From Alphaproteobacteria bacterium HGW-Alphaproteobacteria-7 (GTDB lineage Bacteria; Pseudomonadota; Alphaproteobacteria; Sphingomonadales; Sphingomonadaceae), in the NCBI GenBank assembly GCA_002842735.1, contig PHEB01000008.1, positions 40,625 through 104,624 on the forward strand: a stretch of DNA of 64,000 nt. The letters are read 5' to 3'. The position numbers and the translations under genes were made by a program. Below, piece after piece: positions 34,891 to 46,682 of the stretch (position 1 is the first letter of the stretch; each line of letters begins with the position of its first letter). The notes under the pieces were generated by a model, which saw only the letters and a list, made by a program, of their open reading frames with translations, was not told the origin of the DNA and searched no databases.

Positions 34891-34968
34891 GTGCATCCCC
34901 GCGCAGGCGGGGACCTCAGGCAAGCAAGCGCTAGGCCGATGGAGTTCCCCGCCTGCGCGGGGACTCAC
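34891..34968. repeat. Paired-palindrome repeat, family C, copy 3
   Basis: GTGCATCCCCGCGCAGGCGGGGACCTC and GAGTTCCCCGCCTGCGCGGGGACTCAC lie about 20 bp apart. It is the most regular copy of the family. It follows atpC directly, so its hairpins lie at the 3' end of the ATP synthase transcript. Confidence 0.85.
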
Positions 34969-34976
34969 AGCTATCG

Positions 34977-35234
34977 CTACCCCTCGACGTGCTCCGCCAG
35001 CACGGTGAGGCCCTTTTCATTGACCTCGGCAAAGCCGCCGCGCACTTCGATCACCTCGGGCGCGCTGGCTTCAGTCTTGTAGATCTGCACCGCGCCGTCG
35101 CGCACGGTCGACATGAACGGCGCGTGGCCTTCCAGCACGCCGAATTCGCCCTCTGCACCGGGGACGACCACCATGTGGACTTCCTCGGAACGGACGAGTT
35201 TGGCGGGGGTCACGAGTTCGAAATGCAGTGGCAT
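34977..35234 (-). CDS. atpC: ATP synthase F1 epsilon subunit, short form
   Basis: The protein of only 85 residues covers the N-terminal beta-sandwich of epsilon ([43 protein letters not shown]). It stops after [20 protein letters not shown]. The two-helix C-terminal domain that inhibits hydrolysis in other bacteria is missing, and the stop codon (TAG) is clean. Short epsilon subunits are known in some alphaproteobacteria, where another inhibitor protein may take over. It sits three bases after atpD. Confidence 0.95.
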   Translation of the reverse strand: MPLHFELVTPAKLVRSEEVHMVVVPGAEGEFGVLEGHAPFMSTVRDGAVQIYKTEASAPEVIEVRGGFAEVNEKGLTVLAEHVEG

Positions 35235-35237
35235 TGC

Positions 35238-36716
<1,479 letters not shown>

Positions 36717-37586
36717 TTAGAGCGCTTCAGCGCCTGCAATAATTTCGATGAGTTCGGTGGTAATCGCCGCCTGACGCTGGCGGTTGTAGATGATGGTCAG
36801 CTTGCCGATCAGGTCGCCCGCGTTGCGCGTGGCGTTGTCCATCGCGGTCATCGAGGCGCCTTGTTCAGACGCCTCACGTTCGAGCAGCGCGCCGAACAGT
36901 TGGGTGCGCACGTAACGCGGCAGCAGTTCTTCGAGGATTTCTTCCTCGCCCGGTTCGTATTCGACCACCGCATCGCTCGCGGCGGTGTTGGCGGGGGTGG
37001 GGACGGGGATCAACTGGTTCACCGTGGGATCCTGCGCCAGCGCCGATTTGAAGGTCGGATAGACGAGGTGCGCGATATCGAACTTGCCCGCGTCAAACAG
37101 CGCGATCAGTTCATCGGCGATGGCTTCGGCCTCGGTGAAGCCGGGGGTCTTGACCGTGCTGGTGTCGAACCCGTCGCCAACAGCCGAGGGAAATTCGCGC
37201 TTCAGCGGCGCGCGGCCTTTTTTGCCGACGAGGTAGAATTCGACCGTCTTGCCATCGGCGATCAATTCGCGCGCCTTGACCTTGGCGGCCTTGACGATGT
37301 TGGCGTTCAGCCCGCCGCACAGGCCCTTGTCGGTGTTGACCACCACCAGCAGGTGGCGCTGATCCGCGCCGGTGCCTGCCAGCAGACGCGGCGCGCTGTC
37401 ACTGCTCACCTTGCCCGCCAGCGATGCCATCACCGCTGCCAGCCGCGTGGCATAGGGCCGCCCGGCCTCAGCCGCAGCCTGCGCCCGGCGCAGCTTGGCC
37501 GCCGCGACCATCTGTTTGGCCTTGGTGATCTTCTGGGTCGATTTGACCGAGTTGATCCGACCTTTGAGTTCCTTGAGTGAGGGCAC
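36717..37586 (-). CDS. atpG: ATP synthase F1 gamma subunit
   Basis: The central rotor shaft. The 289-residue protein starts [35 protein letters not shown] and ends [30 protein letters not shown], the canonical termini. It starts with GTG at 37584-37586. Its Shine-Dalgarno GGAGG lies in the last codons of the upstream 84-residue gene, and the stop of that gene is adjacent, so translation is coupled to it. Confidence 0.98.
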   Translation of the reverse strand: MPSLKELKGRINSVKSTQKITKAKQMVAAAKLRRAQAAAEAGRPYATRLAAVMASLAGKVSSDSAPRLLAGTGADQRHLLVVVNTDKGLCGGLNANIVKAAKVKARELIADGKTVEFYLVGKKGRAPLKREFPSAVGDGFDTSTVKTPGFTEAEAIADELIALFDAGKFDIAHLVYPTFKSALAQDPTVNQLIPVPTPANTAASDAVVEYEPGEEEILEELLPRYVRTQLFGALLEREASEQGASMTAMDNATRNAGDLIGKLTIIYNRQRQAAITTELIEIIAGAEAL

Positions 37587-37841
37587 TTAATATCCTCCGG
37601 GAAGGGGATCTGCGAGCAGGTCAGGTGCGCTCTGCGATGCCGAAAAGTCAGGCATTTCCGAAACTTGTGCTTCACTCATCGCGAAGAGAATAACTGCCCC
37701 TATAAACGCAACCGAGACACCAATGATCGTGATCACACCGCCACCATTTTCTGGGTTCTGAGCCAGCGCCTTACGCTGCAGCATATCGATCGCTTTGACG
37801 ACCAACATAATGCACATGCCGAGTATGACGATCTGAAGCAT
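37587..37841 (-). CDS. 84-residue membrane protein inserted between atpA and atpG
   Basis: I do not recognise this protein. It starts at the ATG directly after the atpA stop and ends directly before the atpG start, with no spacing on either side. The first 17 residues are hydrophobic (MLQIVILGMCIMLVVKA). A charged stretch follows, then a strong transmembrane helix at about residues 36-55 (VITIIGVSVAFIGAVILFAM) and an acidic/Pro tail. Membrane insertion is likely. By eye it is less GC-rich than its neighbours. It supplies the atpG ribosome-binding site. A link to assembly or regulation of the ATP synthase is inferred only from position. Confidence 0.8.
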   Translation of the reverse strand: MLQIVILGMCIMLVVKAIDMLQRKALAQNPENGGGVITIIGVSVAFIGAVILFAMSEAQVSEMPDFSASQSAPDLLADPLPGGY

Positions 37842-39374
<1,533 letters not shown>

Positions 39375-39383
39375 CTAAGTCCT

Positions 39384-39938
39384 TTAAGCCTTCATGGCCT
39401 GGGCTAGCGAGTTGAGACGGGTGCGGATCGAGGCATCAATGCGCTGCGAACCGATGGTGACGACAATCCCGCCAAGCAGATCGGGATCAACCGAGGCGGA
39501 CAACATGACAGTGCGCCCTTCGCGCGCAGTCAGCTTGGTTTTCAATGCGGCGATCTGATCATCGCTGAGCGGATGTGCGCTGGTAACGGTGGCGGTCACT
39601 TCACCGCGCTGCGCGGCGGCAATCGCCCGAAACGCGGCGATAATCGCAGGCAGTTTCGCCAGGCGGCGGTTGCCTGCCAGCACTCCGATGAAATTGGTGG
39701 TCAGCGTGGACAGTTTGAGCTTTTTCGCCACTGCCGCCATCGCCTTGCCCTGCACGTCGCGGGCGAGTTCGGGATTGGTGGTCAGCGCCGCCAGATCGCC
39801 CGATTCGGCCAGCGCTGTGCCGAGCGTTTCGAGATCGCTCTCGACCGCAGTGACTTTGCCGCTTTCGCTGGCAAGATCGAACAGGGCCGAGGCATAGCGT
39901 CCGGCCAGACTAGCCTTGATACCGGCGGAAATATCCAC
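39384..39938 (-). CDS. atpH: ATP synthase F1 delta subunit
   Basis: Peripheral stalk subunit linking F1 to F0. The 184-residue protein has the typical [27 protein letters not shown] start and, near the C-terminus, [30 protein letters not shown]. It is the first gene of the F1 operon; the F0 genes are elsewhere in the genome, as in other alphaproteobacteria. Reading starts at GTG or ATG at 39938; sequence upstream holds a promoter-like element. Confidence 0.97.
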   Translation of the reverse strand: MDISAGIKASLAGRYASALFDLASESGKVTAVESDLETLGTALAESGDLAALTTNPELARDVQGKAMAAVAKKLKLSTLTTNFIGVLAGNRRLAKLPAIIAAFRAIAAAQRGEVTATVTSAHPLSDDQIAALKTKLTAREGRTVMLSASVDPDLLGGIVVTIGSQRIDASIRTRLNSLAQAMKA

Positions 39939-40028
39939 GCGCTTGCAATCCTCTTGGAAGCTTCGAAGGGGTAATGCTTGGGCCTTGGGAATGGGGGATG
40001 CACAAAGGCCCCCCTCAAGGTTGGCGCG

Positions 40029-40057
40029 CGCCTAGCAATTGATTCCCGCCGGTGCAA
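40029..40057 (-). promoter_or_regulatory. Sigma70-type promoter for the F1-ATPase operon
   Basis: Read leftward, TTGCAC and TAGGCG are 17 bases apart, about 90 bp before atpH. The leader that follows contains a GGGCCTT...AAGGCCC-type hairpin. Confidence 0.4.
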
Positions 40058-40104
40058 GCCACTGGACGGGATTTGTCGGAACATGGCGCGCGCCGCGCGT
40101 CGGC

Positions 40105-41676
40105 TTAGTTAGCGTTCGCGCCGCCCGCCTTCGCCTCACAACTATAGACCAGCCGTTCATTCGGGCGATCCGGTAACAGCGCGATCAGCGCGGATTGCTG
40201 TTCGCCCAATGTGCGCGCTGCATCACTGACCCCGCAGGCGGGCGGCGTGTAGGCGGCGCGGGCCTCGCGCGCGGCGGTCAATGCTGCTTGTCCGAGCAAA
40301 TAGCGGTCAGTGCGGAATGTCCGTGTGTCGGGATCATAATAATTGACCGCGACCGCTGCATCATCCTGCGCCGCGAACACCCGCGCCCATTCGCCGCCGG
40401 TGCCCAGCCCGTATTGAGTGCGGCCATTGACGCAGCCATCGGCCGACCATTCAAGCGCGACATCATCGGTGCGTGCGGCGGTCACCCGGCTGCGTTCGGG
40501 CACCAGCGTGCAGATCAGCGCACCTTCTGCTGCTAGCGATGGGGCTGCGCCTGCCGCGCCCGGTGCATCTTCGCCTTGGGCGGCGGCAACGGCGGCTTCG
40601 ACGCGGTCTTCGATTTCGCTGAGGCCGGGGCGGGTGATCCACAGCAACGCCGCCGTAATCAACGCAGCCCCTGCCAGCCCTGCGGCGATCCCGGCGTGTT
40701 TGCGCCGCGCCGGGTTGCCGCGCCACATCGCCGCAGCATAGGCGCCGCCAACCGCGCCGAGCAGCGCGATCAGCGCCATCGCCATCGCGTTTTCGCGCGC
40801 GGCGATCACCTCCATTTGCGCGGTCAGGCGGGCGTTATCGCGCAATTCGCGCAAGGCTTCCGCCTGGCTCGCCAGCCGTTCGCGCGCCTGCGCCTGCTGC
40901 GCCTCCATGCGCTGTCGTTCGGCCGCGTTCAGATCGTCGATCGACCGGCAGGGGAGCGCATTGGTAATCGGCTCCACCCCGTTATCCCGCAAAAAAGGCA
41001 GCAATTCGCGTAGGGAAACCGCGAAGTAGAACTCCGCATCCCCGCTCATCGAATCGGCGCTGAAGGAATTGACCCCGATCACCCGCCCGCATGGATCGAG
41101 CAGCGGCCCGCCCGAATTGCCGCGCGCAATCGGCGCGGTGTGGAGGATGGTGTCGAACTGGCGGCTGGGCCGCTCGCCCGACACGAACCCGCGCGACTTG
41201 ACCGGCGGCTGGGCGCGGAAAATGTCGGTCATGCTCAACCCCTGGGCCAGATCGACATTCATCGGATAGCCGACCGCCGAAACCTCACCCAGATCGCCGC
41301 TGACCCCGCCCGCCAGCGCCAATGGCGGCAACCGCAGGCTGCCACTGGCGATTTCAAGCAGGGCCAGATCATTGCGCGGGCTGACCGCGATCACGCGGGC
41401 AAATGCGCCGCCTGCTCCCTCGCTCGGCACGATCCCGATGCGCAAGGTGTCATCCAGCAACGCCTCGCTGACGACGTGCGCGTTGGTGACGATCTGTGTG
41501 GCGCTGACTGCAAAGCCGCTGCCGTGGCTGACCGGCGCAGGCTCCCCACCGTCCTCCCCGATCACCACCACCCGCACCACCCCGCGCGCGGCGGCATCGA
41601 CATCGCCGGGATCGGCGGCGGCGGGGGCTGCAAGGGCGATCAGCAGCAGGGCGAGGGCGCGAAGAAGGCGGGTCAT
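40105..41676 (-). CDS. Deg/S1C-type serine protease with coiled coil and membrane anchor
   Basis: The protein of about 523 residues has a signal peptide and a trypsin-like domain with His67 (NAHVV), Asp103 (RNDLALL) and Ser188 (GNSGGPLL). It has no PDZ domain. A long helical region (about 250-290, RQRMEAQQAQARERLASQAEALREL) is a probable coiled coil. Transmembrane segments follow around 295-345, then a C-terminal domain containing two CxxxxxxC-like cysteines. The protease is predicted to be periplasmic and the C-terminal part also exported or anchored. Full-length start at ATG 41674-41676. This architecture is unusual for Deg proteins. Confidence 0.8.
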   Translation of the reverse strand: MTRLLRALALLLIALAAPAAADPGDVDAAARGVVRVVVIGEDGGEPAPVSHGSGFAVSATQIVTNAHVVSEALLDDTLRIGIVPSEGAGGAFARVIAVSPRNDLALLEIASGSLRLPPLALAGGVSGDLGEVSAVGYPMNVDLAQGLSMTDIFRAQPPVKSRGFVSGERPSRQFDTILHTAPIARGNSGGPLLDPCGRVIGVNSFSADSMSGDAEFYFAVSLRELLPFLRDNGVEPITNALPCRSIDDLNAAERQRMEAQQAQARERLASQAEALRELRDNARLTAQMEVIAARENAMAMALIALLGAVGGAYAAAMWRGNPARRKHAGIAAGLAGAALITAALLWITRPGLSEIEDRVEAAVAAAQGEDAPGAAGAAPSLAAEGALICTLVPERSRVTAARTDDVALEWSADGCVNGRTQYGLGTGGEWARVFAAQDDAAVAVNYYDPDTRTFRTDRYLLGQAALTAAREARAAYTPPACGVSDAARTLGEQQSALIALLPDRPNERLVYSCEAKAGGANAN

Positions 41677-41758
41677 GCGCGCAGCTATAGCCATTTTTTC
41701 GTCCCATGCGACATTGAACGCAAAGGCGGGGGGTGCGCGGGCGGGCCGGGTGTGGCAA

Positions 41759-42817
41759 ATGTTTCACGTGAAACCAACAATACCTTTGGGCGATGATGAT
41801 CGCTGGCGCATCGCGCTTGCCAAAGACCGGCGGTTTGACGGGGCGTTTGTGACCGGCGTGCATTCGACCGGGATATATTGCCGCCCATCGTGCCCGGCCC
41901 GCGCGCCGCTGCGCAAGAATGTGCGGTTCTATGCGAGCCCCGGTGAGGCTGAGAATGCGGGCCTAAGGGCTTGTAAACGCTGCTCTCCTGATACCCAAAG
42001 CGCCGAGGAAGCCTGCGTGCTGGCCGCCATCGCCGCGATTCGATCCAGCCTTGATCAAGGGCGCGGGCCGATGACGCTGGACGCGCTGGCCGACTTGACC
42101 GGATATGCCCCCACCCACTTCCAGCGCCTGTTCAAACGCACCGTAGGCCTGTCACCCGCCGCCTATGCCAAGGCATTGCGCGAAGAGCGGGTGCGCGGCG
42201 CGCTGTCCGAGGGATTGGGGGTGACCAAGGCGCTATCTAGCGCGGGCTACACAGGCCCAAAACAGTTCTACGCAGAGACGAAAGGCAGGTTGGGCATGAT
42301 GCCGAATGACTGGAGCAAAGGCGGCGCGGGCAAGCGCGTGCATTGGGCGGTTTTGCCGACGACGCTGGGGTCGATGCTGGTCGCCGCGACCGACAAGGGC
42401 GTGTGCTGTCTGGCGTTTGGAGAGGACGAAGGGGAGTTGCGGGCGCGCTTTCCGAAGGCGGAACTGGTGCCAGCGGGTGAGGATTTCCGCGCGCTGTTTG
42501 CGCAGGTGGTGGAGGCGGTCGAACAGCCGGGGCCGGGCAGCGCCGCGATCCCGCTCGATGTAAAGGGCACCGCGTTCCAGCAGCGCGTCTGGGAAGAACT
42601 GCGCCGCATCCCGCATGGCGAGACGCGCAGCTACGGCGAGTTGGCAGCGGCCCTCGGCAACCCCAAAGCCAGCCGCGCAGTCGGCGGGGCCAACGGCGCA
42701 AACCACGTCGCAGTGCTGATCCCCTGCCACCGCGTGATCGCGGCGGATGGCTCGCTGGGGGGCTATGCCTACGGGCTGACGATCAAGGCGGAGTTGTTGC
42801 GGCGGGAGGGGGTTTGA
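41759..42817 (+). CDS. ada: Ada, bifunctional methyltransferase and transcription factor
   Basis: Ada repairs methylphosphotriesters and O6-methylguanine and, when methylated, activates its own operon. The 352-residue protein has the N-terminal metal domain with four cysteines (YCRPSC, RACKRC) and an AraC-type HTH (LDALADLTGYAPTHFQRLFKRTVGLSPAAYAKALR). The C-terminal MGMT domain has the acceptor cysteine in IPCHRVIAADGSLGGY. The start ATG lies inside a parS palindrome, so its first residues MFHVKP are encoded by that site. Upstream is divergent from the protease gene by 82 bp. Confidence 0.95.
   Translation: MFHVKPTIPLGDDDRWRIALAKDRRFDGAFVTGVHSTGIYCRPSCPARAPLRKNVRFYASPGEAENAGLRACKRCSPDTQSAEEACVLAAIAAIRSSLDQGRGPMTLDALADLTGYAPTHFQRLFKRTVGLSPAAYAKALREERVRGALSEGLGVTKALSSAGYTGPKQFYAETKGRLGMMPNDWSKGGAGKRVHWAVLPTTLGSMLVAATDKGVCCLAFGEDEGELRARFPKAELVPAGEDFRALFAQVVEAVEQPGPGSAAIPLDVKGTAFQQRVWEELRRIPHGETRSYGELAAALGNPKASRAVGGANGANHVAVLIPCHRVIAADGSLGGYAYGLTIKAELLRREGV
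41760..41775. promoter_or_regulatory. parS centromere site
   Basis: TGTTTCACGTGAAACC matches the universal parS consensus TGTTTCACGTGAAACA at 15 of 16 positions, including the perfect 14-bp palindrome GTTTCACGTGAAAC. parS binds ParB and nucleates the partition complex; sites cluster near the replication origin. It overlaps the ada start codon. smc, whose complex is loaded at parS in other bacteria, lies in the same window. Confidence 0.88.
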
Positions 42818-42821
42818 GGGG

Positions 42822-43232
42822 TTAAATCTGGCGTCCCAAGCTGATGCGGTCTTCAACCGCATAGCCGATACGGGTGTAAAACGCGGTCACTTCCTCGTTG
42901 CCTGCCCTGACTTGCAGGTTGATCTTGTTGCACCCAAGGCCGTGAAGCGCGGATTCAGCGGCGCGCACAAGTGCGGTGCCAATGCCGCTGCGCCGGTGTT
43001 GCTCGCCGACGGCAACAGCATAAAGCCAACCTCGGTGGCCATCATAACCGGCCATGACCGTTCCCGCTATCGTGTCATCCGGGCAGGCGACAAAGAAAAA
43101 ATCCGGCTGAAACGCGAGTTTCGCGGGAATGGCGAAGGCGGCCTGATTGCGCGGTGGGTCATCGGGAAAAGCTTCGCGCCAGAGCCGATCCACGCCTTCA
43201 AAATCACTGTCTTGGTAGCGTCTGATTTGCAT
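42822..43232 (-). CDS. GNAT-family acetyltransferase (YpeA-like)
   Basis: The 136-residue protein has the fold order of GNAT enzymes: MQIRRYQDSDFEGVDRLWREAF, VACPDDTIAGTVMAGYDGHRGWLYAVAVGEQHRRSGIGTALVRAAE (acetyl-CoA pyrophosphate loop RRSGIGTAL) and INLQVRAGNEEVTAFYTRIGY. Most similar by pattern to YpeA. The acceptor is unknown. It ends five bases from the convergent ada end. Confidence 0.9.
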   Translation of the reverse strand: MQIRRYQDSDFEGVDRLWREAFPDDPPRNQAAFAIPAKLAFQPDFFFVACPDDTIAGTVMAGYDGHRGWLYAVAVGEQHRRSGIGTALVRAAESALHGLGCNKINLQVRAGNEEVTAFYTRIGYAVEDRISLGRQI

Positions 43233-43309
43233 GGTCTGTGCCTGTCCGATTTATCGAGATCGCAAGCATGTGATGCAAAATTGCGGATTTTTCAAATACA
43301 CCCAACCGC

Positions 43310-43391
43310 CGTCATCCCAGCGAAAGCTGGGACCTCAAGCGGCAAGGGGTGGTGTCTGCGGCCCTAGGCCCCAGTTTTCGCTGGGGTGACG
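43310..43391. repeat. Paired-palindrome repeat, family B, copy 2
   Basis: CGTCATCCCAGCGAAAGCTGGGACC and GGCCCCAGTTTTCGCTGGGGTGACG frame a variable core. It lies between the GNAT gene and family A copy 2; the 299-bp gap 43233-43531 is almost filled by these two repeats and holds no gene. Confidence 0.8.
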
Positions 43392-43414
43392 GGTTAAGGA
43401 TTCCGCCCGATATT

Positions 43415-43514
43415 CGTCATTGCGAGCGAAGCGAAGCAATCCATGGTCTGACGGTTCCACTTGCGGCGAAGTTCAGTCATGGATTGCCGCGTCGCTACGC
43501 TCCTCGCAATGACG
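43415..43514. repeat. Paired-palindrome repeat, family A, copy 2
   Basis: It begins CGTCATTGCGAGCGAAGCGA, continues AGCAATCCATGG, and has the inverse arms CATGGATTGCCGCGTCGC and CTCCTCGCAATGACG. Best preserved copy of the family. Confidence 0.85.
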
Positions 43515-43531
43515 AAGTGAGGCGCTCCCCC

Positions 43532-44167
43532 TCAATCCAGCTTGGGCGGCATTCCCGGTTCGCACTTCGCCATTGCGCGCTGATAGGCCTCACGCGACCC
43601 AATCCGCTTCAGATAGGCTTGCAGGTTGGGCATTCCGTCAATGCTCGACCCGCTCATCGCGCGGCTGGTGGTCAGCTGGAACCCCATCATGATGTCCGCG
43701 GTGGTCAACTGCGCGCCGCCGAAATACTCGGCCTCACCCAGCCGCTTTTCGATAATCGCCCAGCCTTTCGCCACGCGATCCGCCACGAATGCGGGCAGTT
43801 CCTTTGCGCCCATGAACTGCGCCACCAGCGCCATCATGCCGTTGGTCATGAAGGTCGCGTTTGCCCAGTGGTAATAGAACAGGTGATCGGCAAAATCGGG
43901 ATGATCCGCGCCCGGAACAAGCGCCGTATGGGGCGCGTATTTGGCGATGATGTAATCGATGATCGCCCCACTTTCGCCCAGCACAAAATCGCCGTCGGTA
44001 ATCACTGGCGCAATCCCCATCGGGTGCAGCGCCTTGAATTCATCGGGCGCGAGGCGGTTGTCGGTGCGGCGGTTATACAGTTTGAGGTCGTATTCCAACC
44101 CCAGCTCCTCCGCCAGCCAGACGATGCGTTCGGATTGCGACAGGCGCAGGTGGTGGATGGTCAGCAT
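43532..44167 (-). CDS. Glutathione S-transferase family protein
   Basis: The 211-residue protein has an N-terminal thioredoxin-like domain (LTIHHLRLSQSERIVWLAEELGLEYDLKLYNR; GIAPVITDGDFVLGESGAIIDYII, with the cis-Pro and Glu-Ser glutathione site). The C-terminal helical domain has LTTADIMMGFQL. The first catalytic position is Ser (SQSERIVW). Substrate unknown; stress or detoxification role likely from the family. Confidence 0.92.
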   Translation of the reverse strand: MLTIHHLRLSQSERIVWLAEELGLEYDLKLYNRRTDNRLAPDEFKALHPMGIAPVITDGDFVLGESGAIIDYIIAKYAPHTALVPGADHPDFADHLFYYHWANATFMTNGMMALVAQFMGAKELPAFVADRVAKGWAIIEKRLGEAEYFGGAQLTTADIMMGFQLTTSRAMSGSSIDGMPNLQAYLKRIGSREAYQRAMAKCEPGMPPKLD

Positions 44168-44285
44168 TGGGGGGCCTTTCTGATGGGTGTTTGCGCACCC
44201 AGTCTTTGCGTGCGGGCACCAGAGAGTCGAGCAAATTGTCGGCGGCCACGCGACGCGCCGCTTGGCCGCGGCCCGCGATCATGCG

Positions 44286-46454
44286 CTACACAAAGCTGTA
44301 GGGATCAATATCCACCCCTACCCGCACCCCCGGCGCGAATTGCACCGTGCCGATCCAGTCGCGCAGAACCGCTTGCAGGTTGGCGCTGCGCCGCGCGTTC
44401 ACCAGAAAGCGGTAACGATAGCGGCCGCGCAGCAAGGCCAGCGGGGCGGGTGCGGGGCCAAGGATTTGCACATCGGCCAGCCGGGGCCGCGCATCGCCCA
44501 ATCGCGCCGCCGCCTCGCGCGCCTCGCGCTCGTCCTCGGACGACAGGATGATCGCCGCCCAGCGCCCGAACGGCGGTGCCCCCGCATCGCGGCGGCCTTG
44601 CGTTTCGGCGGCGTAGAACCCGTCGCGGTCGCCGTCAGCCAGCGCGGCGATCACCGGGGCATCGGGATGGCGGGTCTGGATCAGCACTTCGCCCGGTTTC
44701 GCCCCGCGCCCGGCCCGGCCCGCGACCTGCGCGATCTGGCTGAAAGTGCGCTCACCCGCGCGCAAGTCCCCGCCTTCAAGCCCCAGATCGGCATCGACCA
44801 CGCCGACCAGCGTAAGTTCGGGGAAGTGAAACCCCTTGGTGACAAGCTGCGTGCCGATGATGATGTCGATCGCGCGGGCCTCTGCCATCGCGATGAACTC
44901 GGCCGCGCGTTCGGGCGTGTTGAGCGTGTCCGATGTGGCAAGCGCGATGCGGGCATCGGGGAACAGCTCGCGCACCTCGTCAGCGATGCGTTCCACCCCC
45001 GGCCCGCAGGCGACCAGGCAATCGCTCTCGCCGCATTCGGGGCAGGCATCGGGCACCCGCGTTTCAAACCCGCAATGGTGGCAGGCGAGCCGCGCCGACA
45101 GGCGGTGTTCGACCAGCCAAGCGCTGCAAGACGGGCATTTGAAGCGGTGCCCGCAATTGCGGCACAGGGTCAGCGGGGCATAGCCGCGGCGGTTGAGAAA
45201 CAGCAGCGATTGTTCGCCCTTGTCCAGCCGGTCGCGCAAGCCATCGATCAGCGGCCCGGCGAGCCAGCGCCCGGAACCGGGCTTCTCCTCGGTCAGATTG
45301 ACCAGCCGTACTGCCGGCAGGCTCGCCCCGCCAAACCGGCTGGGCAGATCGAGTTTTTCGTAAACGCCTTGTGTCGCCATGTGCAGGCTTTCCAGCGCGG
45401 GCGTGGCGCTGGCGAGGATTACCGGCACGCCTTCAAACCGCGCGCGCATCACCGATACGTCGCGCGCGTTGTAACGCACCCCGTCATCCTGTTTGAAGCT
45501 GATCTCGTGCGCTTCGTCGACCACGATCAAGCCGAGTTTGGCGTAGGGCAGGAACAATGCCGACCGCGCGCCGACCACCACTTGCGCTGACCCGTCCGCA
45601 ATCGCGCGCCACGCTCGCCGCCGCTCGGTGGATTTCAATGAGGAATGCCACAGCACTGGGGCCGCGCCAAACCGGGCGGCAAAGCGCGCGAGGAAGTTTT
45701 CGGTCAGCGCGATTTCGGGGAGCAGCACCAGCACCTGCTTTGCACGGCGCAGCGCCTCGGCCACGGGTTCGAAATAGGTTTCGGTCTTGCCAGACCCGGT
45801 CACCCCGTCGAGCAGGAAGGGGGCAAATTCCTGCGTCTGCACCGCCGCCACCAGCCGCGCTGCAACTGCGGCCTGAATGGGCGAAAGCTCCGGTTGATCG
45901 AAGTCAGGATCGGCGGGAGCGTAAGGCCGGTCGATCGCGACGGTAACGGGTTCGATCAGCCCCGCGCCCGCCATCCCGCGCAGCACGCCTTCGGACACCC
46001 CGGCGATGGCGGCCAGTTCGCGCATGGTGCCCTGTTCGCCGCCGATCTTTTCCAGCGCGGTTTTGCGCTGCGCGGTGAGCCGCCCGGAACCTTCCGCGCC
46101 CGTCAGCCGGTATTCGGTCATTGTCGCCGGGCCGCCGAGCGCGCCGCCACTGGCCAGCGCCATGCGCGCCACACTGGCGAGCGGGGCGCAATAATAATCC
46201 GCCGTCCATTCGATCAGCCGCCGCAGCGGCGCGGGCAAGGGCGGCACGGGCAGCACTTCGATCAGCGGGCGCAGGCGTTCAAAGGCGATTTCGTCGCCCG
46301 GCAATCGCCCTTCGTCCCACACGATCCCCGTCACCTTGCGCGGCCCCAGGGGCGCGATCACCACGCTGCCCGCAGGCGCGCTCACCCCGGCAGGCAGCCG
46401 GTAATCGAGCGGGCCAAGCGCGGCATTGAGGATCAGCAGGCGGACGCGGTTCAT
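44286..46454 (-). CDS. priA: Primosomal protein N' (PriA helicase)
   Basis: PriA restarts replication at collapsed forks. The 722-residue protein has the N-terminal DNA-binding domain (RVRLLILNAALGPLDYRLP), Walker A DGVTGSGKTETY and DEAH-box VVDEAHE. Zinc cysteines CRNCGHRFKCPSC, CHHCG and CPECGESDC occupy the middle, and the helicase motif VAGRAGRGAKPG follows. Full length. It is the last of the leftward genes before the GST. Confidence 0.98.
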   Translation of the reverse strand: MNRVRLLILNAALGPLDYRLPAGVSAPAGSVVIAPLGPRKVTGIVWDEGRLPGDEIAFERLRPLIEVLPVPPLPAPLRRLIEWTADYYCAPLASVARMALASGGALGGPATMTEYRLTGAEGSGRLTAQRKTALEKIGGEQGTMRELAAIAGVSEGVLRGMAGAGLIEPVTVAIDRPYAPADPDFDQPELSPIQAAVAARLVAAVQTQEFAPFLLDGVTGSGKTETYFEPVAEALRRAKQVLVLLPEIALTENFLARFAARFGAAPVLWHSSLKSTERRRAWRAIADGSAQVVVGARSALFLPYAKLGLIVVDEAHEISFKQDDGVRYNARDVSVMRARFEGVPVILASATPALESLHMATQGVYEKLDLPSRFGGASLPAVRLVNLTEEKPGSGRWLAGPLIDGLRDRLDKGEQSLLFLNRRGYAPLTLCRNCGHRFKCPSCSAWLVEHRLSARLACHHCGFETRVPDACPECGESDCLVACGPGVERIADEVRELFPDARIALATSDTLNTPERAAEFIAMAEARAIDIIIGTQLVTKGFHFPELTLVGVVDADLGLEGGDLRAGERTFSQIAQVAGRAGRGAKPGEVLIQTRHPDAPVIAALADGDRDGFYAAETQGRRDAGAPPFGRWAAIILSSEDEREAREAAARLGDARPRLADVQILGPAPAPLALLRGRYRYRFLVNARRSANLQAVLRDWIGTVQFAPGVRVGVDIDPYSFV

Positions 46455-46682
46455 CGTGCCGCCATATGGGCGCGGGAGGCCTTGGCGGGCAAGCGCATCA
46501 TCAGCGAAAAGTCACATCCGTCTGCAAAGCGGGCGCATCGCGGATGATGGCGATGGTTTTAATGGCAACAGGGGGCTTCCCGAATCAGATCGGCGCTGTA
46601 ACTTTCACCTCGCCGCGCGCGAAAACCGCGCAATGTACTGCCTGCGAAGTTCGATTGAGGGCGAAGTGTAAAAGGGGGAAAC

